From positions 3,596,001 to 3,660,000 of the forward strand of contig BRXU01000007.1 in NCBI GenBank assembly GCA_030267565.1: a stretch of DNA of 64,000 bases, read 5' to 3'. The DNA comes from Pleodorina starrii (Eukaryota; Chlorophyta; Chlorophyceae; Chlamydomonadales; Volvocaceae). Under the pieces are notes generated by a model. The model saw only the letters and a list, made by a program, of their open reading frames with translations, did no database searches and was not told where the DNA came from. The position numbers and the translations under genes are program-made. This document shows positions 10,401-21,005 of the stretch, one piece after another; the first letter of the stretch is position 1; every line of letters starts with the position of its first letter.

Positions 10401-13400
10401 CTTTGATGCTCGGAATAGGCAGGGGTGGCACAGACACAGTGACACACCGGCATCTGCACGTCGCGAAGCTCAAAGACAGAACCCAAAAGTACGATCGTAC
10501 GGCCAGAGAGATGAGGATCTCACTCGCATTATTGCTCGATTTATTCTGGCATTTTCATTTTAATTTGAAGGAATGTAGCATGTTATTCTTAGCAGATTTG
10601 CAGCTAAGCAAGAGCGCTCCTGCGCAAGCTTTTAATTTCAACGCGCGCTTTGTACCGGTTGTAACGTTTTCACGAAAACATTTTACTTTGTATGTGACTT
10701 AATTTTGATCAATTCTGGTTTCTCAACGCATCGTCCCTTGGAAGACCAGCGCAGAGTGACCCTGGGGTCCACCATGTTTATGAACCCTTCGTAGATTCTG
10801 TATATACACTTTACGTTACCAGATACTGAATCAAGTATGAAGGCAATACCACTGTCGAAAGTCCTTCGCATCGACCTGCGCCTACAGCATTGCAGTGCCA
10901 TGGCATATAGGCGCGCCGCGATTTTGTGGGCGACGGCTCAAACGGCGGTTTAGAATTCTTCTGACAAGAATGCAAGGCCCACGTCGTTGCCGCTGCTGCA
11001 ACTGTGTTGAAGCACCCCGGCTACCTCACCCGTCTGCGTTCCCGCCCGGCGCCAAGACCCACTCCTCTGAAGCGATACGTGCCGCACGCGATATGTGCCT
11101 CACGCGCTGTAAACCTAACCGCCAAAAAAGCTCCCCAACTAGCGTAGCCAGTTCCAGCTAGTAGAAACCCTCACATGAACTCCGACGCGCGGCCCATGTC
11201 TTAAGATTACCTTGCCTACCTTTCATTCCCCTTCCCTCAACTTGCCATTCTTTCCCCCACAATGCCCACCCCCTGCAAACATCTTCGGGGTCCTTTGGGG
11301 TCCACCAACATTTAGTCATATGCATATGCAGCCCGCTGGCGAGCAGCAGCTTCCGGGACACGCATGCTTCGCTGTGGCCTAAGCTTACGTGCTGGACTGG
11401 CATACCGTACGTAGCCTCTGGCCGCTTCCATGCAGGCCCGATCATAGACCAGCGGCGGCATGTGCGCCCACCGGGGGGTGACATCTGGGCAGTCCTAGGC
11501 GGGTGACATCTGGTCAGTCCTAGGCGATGCACCCGAACAGGCAGTTCGGGTCTTCACAGTTCGAGTCAAGCGGGGCTAGGTTTTTCAATGTCTGCAGATC
11601 CACGCAAGGGTCGAGACAGCGGTCCAATAGGCCGAACACTGCACCAGAGACGATCAGAGCAGGAGACCAGTGGTGTCAGCTTCTTCGATGCCGAAAAAGG
11701 GCTCGAACCCGGTGCCAGTCAGGGGACGCGTATTTCGTCAGGGGCAGTACGGGCGCCTTGCCGATCGGTTACACCTTCGGTTCGGGTAAGGCCACCGCGC
11801 GGGCATTCTCTCTTCCCCAGGTAATCGTTTTTGGAGGGGACACGTCTTCAGGGGCCAGCCGGGTGGCGACAATTGCGTCGATGAGGCAGGACTCTTCGCC
11901 GCTAATTCCGCATTGCGGCCACAGACTTTGCTAGTGCCCCAACTTATCATGTGGCTTTGCGCACAATGGCAGGGGCTCCGGTGACCCCGGGGGGCTCGGC
12001 ATCCCGAAGACGCTTCGCGCCCGGGGCGTCGCCCGAAAAGCTCAGGACGCACACCTTGAGCGAGGGAGCCTGGGGAGGCCAGGACCCGCAACCAGGGGAG
12101 GCACGTGGCCCCACAAAGCCCCACTAGCGTGTCAGGGCCCCCGTGCCTAATTACCCATTGGTGGGGGGAATCTGCACTGTTCCCCAGGGTTCGCTCGCTG
12201 CTTACTGGGTAGCCCGTGCTGTCGGGCATGGGTGGTTGTTTGCGCCTTCCATTGGCTTCAACGTTTCCGCTGCAGTGCACGGCCCGCTGGCCCTGCCCTC
12301 CGAACGACCCACCGGTGGGTCAGGAGCCCACTGTAACCACAACTACCTCTGCGACTCAGCAGCATACACAACCGGCCGGCCCGCTTGGGTTGCCACCCCC
12401 TTCCTGCGGTATCGTTTTTCTTACCTCCTTCCTGCCAGTGGCTTACTGCGCCATGTCCCACACGTCCCGCGTCAGGTAAAACATATATGACAAGTGGGGA
12501 CAAGTGGGTCACAGCAGGTACGTCCGTGGAGTTTGAGGCCCTGCTCACTAGAAACCTGCTACTGCAACAAGACTTCTTGGCATGCACGAGTTGACTGTTT
12601 AACGGGATACGAGAACTTGCACATGCACGGGAGCGTTACGTCTTCTGTGAGAGACAAGTTGCTTCAGTTGATAAGTTTGCCTGTTGCGTGCCTACACCGT
12701 TTGCTGCATGATAACGAGTGCAATGCTGCAACGGTTAGAAGTTGCTCGGGCAATTATCTGCCTGTTCATCGTCTCGAACAGAGCGCTCTGGTCTCGAACT
12801 GCCCAGTCGGAACCGCGGGACTGGCAGAAGAGGGTCGAACCGGCGCCAACGCCCATAACAAATTTTAATGTTTCCCAAAGTTTGCTGTTAGCGCGCGTCG
12901 ACAGGTAACACCAGGTCTGTTCAGCAACGCCACCGGTAAGACAACCGAGCGCGGGGCCGCCACATAAAAAGAACACCAAATTGCATATTTTTGGCATCAA
13001 TGGTTTTATACGAAATATTGAGCCTGCTGTTATTCCGAGTGCGAAGAAACCGAGACGAGGAAACCGACCCCCGCCCGAACGCACCGCTCATCTCTGTACT
13101 CTTGCACATAGGACAGCGCACTGAATCTCTGCATACACATGGAGCGCATCAACTGAAGTAGGCGGGTAGCCTGAGATAAGAGAAGTTGCGGCGGGGCCAC
13201 CCTGGAGCCTCGCGTTGGGTCAGGTCCCTCTTAAAGTCCTTTGCACGAACTTCTTCACGACAAGAAGGGGTACGACCCGTACCTGACACTGCGCGGCAAA
13301 GGCATTACACGATCACTCACACACTGCTGACTCCGGGGCTGGGCCTCGCCTGGACCACCCCGGTGCGCCATTTAGGGCGGGCCATCACGCGTTCTTGACG

Positions 13401-13754
13401 TTACGGAGGGCCAGCGCACGAGGACAAGCCAGAAAGCAACAATCAACTAGCGTCAAGCCTTTGACCAAGACTCGTTTGCGCTCTTCTTCCTGGCGCGGCG
13501 TTGTCCAGGGTCCGAGGCTAATCTGGTGACGCGGACCTGCGAAATCGCCCCTGCGCAAGGTCTGAGCGCACGCTGAGAATGCATTGCGCCACCTGCATTG
13601 TTGAAGACAGCAAATAACCTTGTTTGACAGCACCAAAGCTCTCTGGCAGTTACAGGCCGGTCAACGGACCTCTGTTCTGCCCTTTGCCAACGCAGGAAGC
13701 GCACGGCGATCAGCGGGCCCATTACAAAAGGACTATCTCAGATCACACACTATC
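10401..13754. other. Gene-poor interval between LHCA and the SBP gene
   Basis: About 3.3 kb with LHCA upstream sequence at the left and the SBP 5' flank at the right. 10490-10720 is AT-rich. 11476-11525 is a two-copy direct repeat. A segment near 12271-12338 resembles one in the GT69 first intron. Short ORFs (for example 12143-12490) carry no motif, volvocine-style codon bias or plausible splice partner. Relics of mobile elements are possible but none could be delimited. Confidence 0.4.
11476..11525 (+). repeat. Two-copy 25-bp tandem direct repeat
   Basis: GGGTGACATCTGG followed by a CAGTCCTAGGC block occurs twice head to tail (11476-11500 and 11501-11525) with one mismatch. Confidence 0.8.
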
Positions 13755-16539
13755 ATGCAATCCGGTGACGATGCGGCCGCGGCAGCGGCAGACACTGTCG
13801 CGACGCAGAACTTGCTGGCCAGCATCGCCGGCATCCTGCAGGGCACCACGGCAGCCGTGCCCCCAGGCCCTCCCACCGGTGCCCCTTTAGCGCCCACTCC
13901 CGGTCAAGGAGGTCCCGGAGGATCACCAACCGCGAACCGCACCAGCAGCAACGGTGGCAGCAATCCGGCTGGCGCACAGGGTGGCGTACCAGGCCTCTCG
14001 CCGGGCCTCATACTCCTACCGGCGGGCCTACCACTCCTCAACGCGCCAGGACTGCAAGGCCTGGGTTCCTACCTGCAGCTGCTACCAGGCCTTGCAGGGG
14101 GCATGGGCGCCGACGGCAGCATGCCGTTTGCCTTGCCGCCCCTCGGGCTTGACGGCAACCTCAACCAGCTCAACCTTGCAGCGCTACTGGGGGCCGGCGG
14201 CTTTGACCTGGAAGGCCAGGGAGCGGATCTGTCGGGCTTGGATCCATCGCGCAAGGCTGGAGGGTTCGCAGGATCTAAGCGCCCAGCTGACGGCAGCGCG
14301 GGCGCGCCCTACAAGCGCGAGCGCTCGGAGGAGGGCCGCGCGCGAGAGGTGAGCGGTATCCGCTGGATTTGGTCTCGTGGGTTAGGAACCGGGGGGTCAT
14401 ACTTGTCGTCCGAGGGATGTCACCCTGCGCGTCACAGCGGGTGGACACGAGATGCACGCGGCAAGCGTGGATGCGGGGCTCCAAAAAGCCGTTCGCTCGG
14501 CAATAGCGGGCGCCGTTTGCTGTAGTGTTGCTTGTAGGCGGGGGCTGATCTTCTAGGCGTTACATATCAAATTCCCGCGCCGATAGCGCGGCTGCGACCC
14601 TGTCGTCTTGTCTCGAAGTCGGGTTGCGGCGGCAGTGTGCGTGTGCCGCGGGCAGTGGCCCGATGCACCTCACCTCAGCTCGCAGCTATTCGCCTCAGCG
14701 CTGCCCGTGCCCGCACCATTTTCCAATGCCTTTTTCGGCAGGGCCTGCGCGAGCACATACAGTCCATCCCGAACCTCCCCCACCTAAAGGGCAAGTGCCA
14801 CGTAGAAGGCTGCAACGCCGACCTCACGGGCCTATCATCGTACTACCAGCGGTACCGCACGTGCGAGCAGCACCTGAAGGCGCCGTCAATCATGAAGGAC
14901 GGCCTGCAGCAGCGCTTCTGCCAGCAGTGCGGCCGCTTTCACGAGCTGACGGAGTTCGATGGCAACAAGCGCAGCTGCCGCTCAAGGTGGGTTGATGCTC
15001 TGTTTAACGCACTTCATTGCATATAATATCGGGGTTGTTTAGCACTTCAGCTACCTATTCCATGGCGTTGACAGCGGGGCGCGGGAAAGGGGGCTGTTCG
15101 GAGCGCGGGAAAGGGGGCTGTTCGGAGCGCGGGAAAGGGGGCTGTTCGGAGCGCGGGAAAGGGGGCTGCCCAGCGCCCACGGGTGCTGGGAAACAGCGTG
15201 GTGTGTATTGACTGAGGGTTGAACGAAACGCGAACGACGTATACTGGCGTACCAGGAGAGTTGGTTGCGCCGCTTTCGCGATGCGCATGGCCCTGCATCG
15301 TGCACTCGCTGACAGTTTTCTGTAAGCGAAATGCGTCATTAGCTTTGTCCACGGCTTCCGCCTGCCATATCCTGGGCTCCTGGCGGCAAATCCTACGCTT
15401 CTTCCTTCCTGGAGGACATGATGTAGCGCGTATGGACGAGCTGGGTGTTGCGTGTCCTGTCTGCAGGTTGCAAAGCCACAACGTTCGGCGGCGGAAGCGC
15501 ACGGAAGAGCAGATGGCCAACGCGGCGGCCGAGTCGCAGGCGGTGTCGGCCGGGCAGGGCGCGCTCCAAGCACAGGGTCTGGGCGGACTTGGCCTTCAGC
15601 CGCTTCAGCCGCAGCACGGCCTGCTTCAACCCAACCTCCAAGACTTGCTGCAGCAGCCGGGCATGGAGAGCCTGCTAAACTCGGCGCTGGCGGGAGTGGG
15701 CCAAGACCCGTCCAAAGCGCCCAAGCCGGGTGCGTTGCGTTGCTCTTCGTTTTGCACACTACGGTATTTACGCCTTGGGTTTTGGGGGCGTACAATCACG
15801 GGGCCGTCCTCAAGTAACAGAGCACGCCGATGTCGCGGCTTCTCCCTATCAAGAGCGCTATCTTGGTGTGTGTGCTGAAGGTTCAGGAGTGCATAACCCA
15901 CATACCCGAACAACTCACCCATGCGAGAGCGTTATGACTTGCCCCATGCACGCATACCTGAGTCAGGAGAACAGTTAGCCATAGTCGAGCATGACCGCAT
16001 CCATGCACATTATTCAACCTAACCTTTCGGTCCGCCGGTGTGTGTTTGCTTCCGTGTTGGCGTGCCCACCTGCAGACGACGCGCTGGCGGCGCTTCTGAA
16101 CACGCTGCCGCAGACGCTACTGAACGGCCTGAACCCGCCTGCTGATGCGAGCCAGGCAGCGCTCCAGCTGGCTCTCCAAACACTTAACGCGGAGCACCTT
16201 GCCGCCGCCCCGCAGCCGCAGCTGCTTGAAAGCCTTCTCAAGGCGGGCGCGCCGATTCCAGGCGAACTGCAGCCGCCGGAACTGCAGCAGCAGCTGTCGC
16301 TGATGCTGGCGGGCGCGCCGGCGGCGGCGGCGTCCATTGTGGGTGAGCCGCAGGGCGGCGTGACTGACGGCGCCGGAGGGCTCGGGGCGCACCTTGGTGA
16401 CCCACACGGGCACGCGGCGGCGCACGGGCACGCGGAAGCGCACCACCCCAAGGCCGAGGGGGCGCTGGGCGCACCGCCGGGTGTGCACGTGCCGGGTCCG
16501 GGGGAGGGCCATCCGGCAGAGGCTGGGCCGCAAATGTGA
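13755..16539 (+). CDS. SBP-box (SQUAMOSA promoter-binding-like) transcription factor
   Basis: Four exons: 13755-14348, 14742-14986, 15467-15729, 16076-16539 (521 aa). The SBP domain (about residues 217-293) spans exons 2 and 3: CHVEGCNADL, YYQRYRTCEQH, KAPSIMKDGLQQRFCQQCGR, FHELTEFDGNKRSCRSR, then LQSHNVRRRKR. It has the full set of Cys/His ligands for two zinc ions and the basic bipartite nuclear localisation signal at its end. SBP proteins bind GTAC-core DNA elements; in green algae the known member CRR1 controls copper and hypoxia responses, but this protein is much shorter and lacks ankyrin repeats, so it is a different member. Residues 1-198 are Gly/Pro/Leu-rich; the C-terminal half has LNTLPQTLLNGLNPP-type Leu/Gln repeats, possibly an activation region. 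The start was chosen as the first in-frame ATG. Confidence 0.88.
15079..15168 (+). repeat. 24-bp minisatellite in SBP intron 2
   Basis: GCGCGGGAAAGGGGGCTGTT plus CGGA is repeated three full times and a fourth time partly, with identical copies, inside the intron that splits the SBP domain. Confidence 0.85.
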
Positions 16540-16985
16540 GCGGATTGACGGGGATGGAGGACTGAATAGAGTCCGATGCTGACGGGTTGGGTTTTGAGTG
16601 GGCATGAAATGATGTTGGGGTCAGGGTTTCTGTACAGCTGGTTGGGTGTCGGCACGAGGATGGCGCGCTTACCGCCGCTACGCAAGTGGCGGGGCCCTGG
16701 GAAAGTTGTGTGTATGGGAGACGATGCTCCATATAGCTGATTTTGCGCGGACTTGCTAAAGCGTCGCCGGTCGCTTTTGTCGCTTTGCCGGAGAGGTGTA
16801 TGCTCTCTCGATCTGTATCTGAAATGCTCCATGCCGAATGGCGCGCTTTCATTTGGAGCCTTCAATGCGGAGTGCGCAGCTTTACGCCACGGGTGGATCT
16901 GCATTACTTTGATGTGTGGCGATTATGTTTTCCCGGAACCAAGCAACGCTCTGTGCCAGGAGGAGGAGCTCGAGCCAATGTTCGT

Positions 16986-16990
16986 TGTAA
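16986..16990 (+). promoter_or_regulatory. TGTAA poly(A) signal of the SBP gene
   Basis: TGTAA 447 bases after the stop codon; a second copy at 17057-17061 could serve instead. Confidence 0.4.
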
Positions 16991-17356
16991 TGCTACCCCA
17001 CGCGGAGGTGGGGGGCGGATTCATAAGCAAGCAGTTGGGCGCAAAGCTTGCGCAATTGTAAATATTACGCTGTGGAAACTCCTGCGCTCGTGGGGTTGGA
17101 CAGCTGTTGGGCCTGGAGGCTTTGCGGCCGCCTCATGATTCCGTACACCCAGCAGCCAGCACTATGTACATTTTGGAGCAGCAGACAGTTGGCCAACCTC
17201 AGCAAGTCGCAAAACGTCGGTCTGCAACGCCTGGGCCCTTGTGGTGGGGCCCCTCCACACAAAAAGAGATCATGAGCCAGTCGGAAATCAATTCGCCCGA
17301 GCTTCGCACGTGCCTGTCCGACGCACCCCTGACACTTAACACACAGCCTCGTCCTG

Positions 17357-17361
17357 TTACA
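17357..17361 (-). promoter_or_regulatory. TGTAA poly(A) signal of ATAT1
   Basis: TTACA on the plus strand, 318 bases beyond the ATAT1 stop, in the orientation needed by that gene. Confidence 0.45.
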
Positions 17362-17678
17362 CTCGCGATTATCTCATTCACGCTTCACTCCCGCTTTAAA
17401 AGCTTTCACTCCCCCCTATGCAACACAAACTCAGCGCTCCCCAATTTTATCTTGCTAATCCTACCGTATCAGCGCGGGGCCCACACCTAAGCGAACCTTA
17501 GTAAGATACTATCTGCAACCGACTGCCAGCCCTGTGCAGAAAGTACCATACCGACCTGCCGAGCCATCTCCCTAACAGTCCATACGCCAACATCATGTGG
17601 CATTGGTGCACACGAGTGGCGCACCACCGGCAGCCTCGCAGCCACCATGAACCCGCACGCACGCTCAGCGCCCGCTCA

Positions 17679-20356
17679 TCACCACACCAAACAGTCCGCC
17701 GCTCCGGCACCCGACCGCTGCGCCACAGCCATAATCCGCGCAGCTGCGCGGGCTCCCCCGCCCGACTCCTCCGCGCCGCCGCCCGTTGCTAGGGTCCCGC
17801 TCGAGCCCCACTGCTGCTGCCGCGACGGCGGCGCAGCCGTTTGCCGCGGCTCTAATCCGCCTAACGAGCCGCCCACCTCCGCCGCGTCGGCAAATTGCAG
17901 CGCCGCCACCTGCTGCTGAAGCGCGCGCGTGTGCGGCCCCCCGCCGCCGCCGTCCCGGCCCCCGCCCCCGCTGAGGATGGTCTGCAGCGGTCCCCGCGCC
18001 GCCGAGCTGCTCGCGCCGGTGCCTAACCGCTCCATCGGCTGCGGCGTCCGCGCCGCTGGGCGCCCGCCGTACATCGACGGCGGCACCGTCGCGCCGCGCC
18101 CTGAGCTGCTTGCCAAGCCGCCGCCTGGCGGGCTGTCGTCGACCGCCCACGGCGGCCGGGAGTTGTAGCCGCCGCGACTGGCTGGTGGCGCCCCGCCTGG
18201 CATCGCGCCCAGCTGACCCATGGGTCCTGCACTGGAGGGCAGCCCCGGTCCCTCCCAAGGCGCCGGCTGCCGCCCAACTGGCTGCGGCTGGTAGCCGGGC
18301 TCCGGCGGACAGGAGCTGGGGTTGCCATGCGACCGCGAGAAAGCATCCAAAGAGTCGCCATGGGAGTGGCCGTAGCTGCCTGCCTCGCCGTCGCAGCCGC
18401 CGCCGTTGACATCCTGCGGGCCCGCGCCAGGCCCGAAGTTGGATGCTGCCCAGCGCTGACCGAAGCTCGGGGAGTTGCCCAGCGGCTGTGGCGGCACCAC
18501 CAGGGACGGGCTGGGGGCAGACAGCGAGCCCACGCCCGCCCAGGCAGGGTGTACCGGCACGGGCGCCCCCGCCGCCGGCGGCGGCAGCAGCGGCTGTGGC
18601 GCCAGGAGCGGTGACGGCGGCGTGCTCGGCAGCGGCGTGGAGCGGGGGCCGTGCAGCGGGTGCACGTGGTAGGGCGTGCCGCCTGATGACGCGACGGAGC
18701 CGCGGCTGTTCAACCGGCCCTGCGCGGTGGCAGCACAGCAGAAAGCTTCTTCACCAGAGTTACCGGTATACTGCCCAAAGTATGTGGGCGCTAGGCGCCT
18801 TGTTTTCTGAGAAGAAGGTCCGTGGGACAGACAACTGCCGCCTGCGGTCGGCTGCCGCGGTCACGCTGGGGCCCAGCAGGTATCGCACCGGCCCCAAATA
18901 GCTTCACACAGGCCACGGCTTCCGAGGCTTGAAACGACGGCAGCCGCCCGCTTACCTGGCCACGGGAGCCGCAGGGAGCGGCTGCTGTGGGGTTGAGCTC
19001 CCAGTAGCGGTTGAAGACGACGTAGTTGTTGCTTTGTGGTACATACTCCTGCAGACCTGCGAGCGCGGCACAGCCAGGTGGGGACGAGAGGTGACGCGAG
19101 CAGGGGCGCGAGCGACATCGTGCGCTGTGGTTGGGAGGCAACAGGCGGCAGCTCGGTGCGCCCCACTTCACCGGCATGGGTGTTTCATCACCATCATCAG
19201 GTGCCCATTGAACGCGAAGCGAAAATGGTGGCGGCAGTCTCCGGACCAGGCTGTGCCGGTAGCGCGCCTTTTGGAACTCACCGTAGTGTTTCCGTAGAAA
19301 GGCCAGCAGCTTCGGCGACGGCCTGTCGTACGCCAGGCAGCCCGGGTCGCAGCCTTCCGTGTTCAGAAAGTGCTGTGGGCCGGTACACACCGTACGTGTT
19401 GACACAAAGACATTCCTTCAGTTTTGGACGATGAGTAGAATCGCAGCAGGTGGGAATCGAGCGCCCGCCCACAACCGACGTACCGACGTAAACGCATCCG
19501 GAAGGCGTGTAACAAGTGCGGTGTGGTATGGTCCCAGCCCTTGGAGCCAGAAGTCTTGACCCGTTCCATCGCTAATGTGCGGTATGTTGCGTGGGACCGG
19601 TTCAGGATGGACAGGCTCACCTCGAACAGCGCCTTCCCCACGCCTTTCCGCTGGCACGACTCGTGCACATAAAAGTCCAGTACGCACACAGGCTGGACTT
19701 CCTTGAGGTCTGCTGACACCTGCGGGTTGCATTGCCGCTTGGTCAAGTAAGCGATTGGCAATCCGCGCCGCGACGAAGGGCACTGTCTTCCGGGGGTGTC
19801 TTGCCCAGTTTCCCCTGCCCGCGGCCTACGCACCGTTCGCAGATAGAGGCGCTTCGTCCCGACCTTCAGACCTCCCAAGACAACTGTTTTTGAAGACTGT
19901 CGATACATGTACAGGTACAGCCGCTGGTCTGTCGTCCGCAGGCGGTGGATGTCCGTGACGGGGGTTTGCAGCCCCTGCGGTCAGCACCCCGATATCGAAC
20001 AATTGAGTCTGATCCCATAACGTGATCCACACCGTCATAACCCGCAGCTTACCTGAGCAACTGCTGATTTCTTGCCAAAGACATCGAGTAGCTTTGACAA
20101 ATTCTGCTGGTCCTCCGATTTGAGAGCACCTTCAAAGCCAAGATTGCAGCATTTCTAAGCTGAAGATGCATTGACCAGGTAACGGTTGATCCTCTCCTTG
20201 TCTCACCTATTCGTTTAGAGTCCCACGCAACTATATGCTGTTCGCCCTGCAAAAGCACCCAAAAGTCAATTATGTGCCTGTAAGGAAAGCACATAACTGC
20301 TCCTAGTACCGTCTGTTTCTCACCCCGAACGCAAGAGAAGTGAAGTCGAACTCCAT
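17679..20356 (-). CDS. ATAT1: Alpha-tubulin N-acetyltransferase (MEC17 family)
   Basis: Eight minus-strand exons: 20356-20324, 20246-20207, 20129-20053, 19974-19834, 19719-19621, 19372-19282, 19056-18956, 18719-17679 (540 aa). The start MEFDFTSLAFG matches the conserved MEFxF start of the family. The GNAT domain follows (about residues 12-190): KLLDVFGKKSAVAQ, TVVLGGLKVGTKRLYL, PVCVLDFYVHESCQRKGVGK, LAYDRPSPKLLAFLRKHYG, PQSNNYVVFNRYWEL. The catalytic Cys (C109) and Asp (D146) equivalents and the acetyl-CoA loop QRKGVGKALF are present. The enzyme acetylates Lys40 of alpha-tubulin inside microtubules and is the main axonemal acetylase, which fits a flagellate. The last exon adds a Pro/Gly/Ser/Ala-rich tail of about 345 residues, much longer than the catalytic domain. 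It is divergent from the polyphosphatase gene. Confidence 0.92.
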
Positions 20357-21005
20357 CCGGACACCCAGTACTTATGACGAGCTTATAAAAGGATAGAGGG
20401 TTGCTATTTTTGTTTTAATAATGTGTGACAATATGGGGACACTTGGACAAAGGCTTGCCGCGAGCCGCGTGGACTCGACAGTTGGTACGACGGTTGCGGC
20501 GGTTTTCAATGCTTGGCTCACTCCAGGCTGCTGCAAGCTAAACACGACAAGATATTGGATTAATGCTTGAGTGTCCTTTTCTGAAGCTATAGTATAAATT
20601 GCTAGTTATCTCCTAAGAAGTAATTGACTTGAGCGAGTCCCTCTGCCCCTCTGCCCGTTCTGCCGGCCGTTCAGCGCATCCACATGCTGCCCAGCTGCTA
20701 GTGTGCAACTAGGTTGAAGGTGCATCAGGAACATGGGAATGTGGCTGTGAGAAAGCAGCGGAACTCAATGTTGCGATGAGCTCCGAAAACAGAGGTTGTT
20801 CGCGCATGCATAATCTTAGCTTCCCAGGAGAACAGACCACGCTACCGTAAACACACTCGCTACGCGTATTTAATATTAATGTATGGTTCTGGCAGCTAGC
20901 GCGCGCATCCCGGGCTATTGAAGCCCAGTGACTTGCCATCACAGTCCTCTTGAGACACAGGTGTCCCCCACGTAGAAGTAGCTTACGATCCATCGGCTGC
21001 AACTG
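20357..21005. promoter_or_regulatory. Shared divergent promoter region (ATAT1 / Ppx-GppA gene)
   Basis: 649 bases separate the two ATGs, which point away from each other. The interval is more AT-rich than its flanks. A TTATAAAAGG string near 20381-20390 reads as a TATA box on the plus strand, but it is over 600 bases from the plus-strand ATG. No other element was recognised. Confidence 0.4.

Larger units (their letters stand above)
16540..17678. other. Convergent intergenic region between SBP gene and ATAT1
   Basis: Contains TGTAA at 16986-16990 and 17057-17061 for the plus-strand SBP gene, and TTACA at 17357-17361 for the minus-strand ATAT1 gene. No coding segment supported. Confidence 0.45.

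Noticed and set aside
11640..11740. GCTCGAACCCGG, a possible inverted tRNA B box
   Set aside because: The T-arm stem does not pair and there is no A box or cloverleaf on the minus strand.
12385..12594. GKTYM string reminiscent of a kinesin P-loop
   Set aside because: No other motor motif nearby and the surrounding frame is not protein-like; coincidence.
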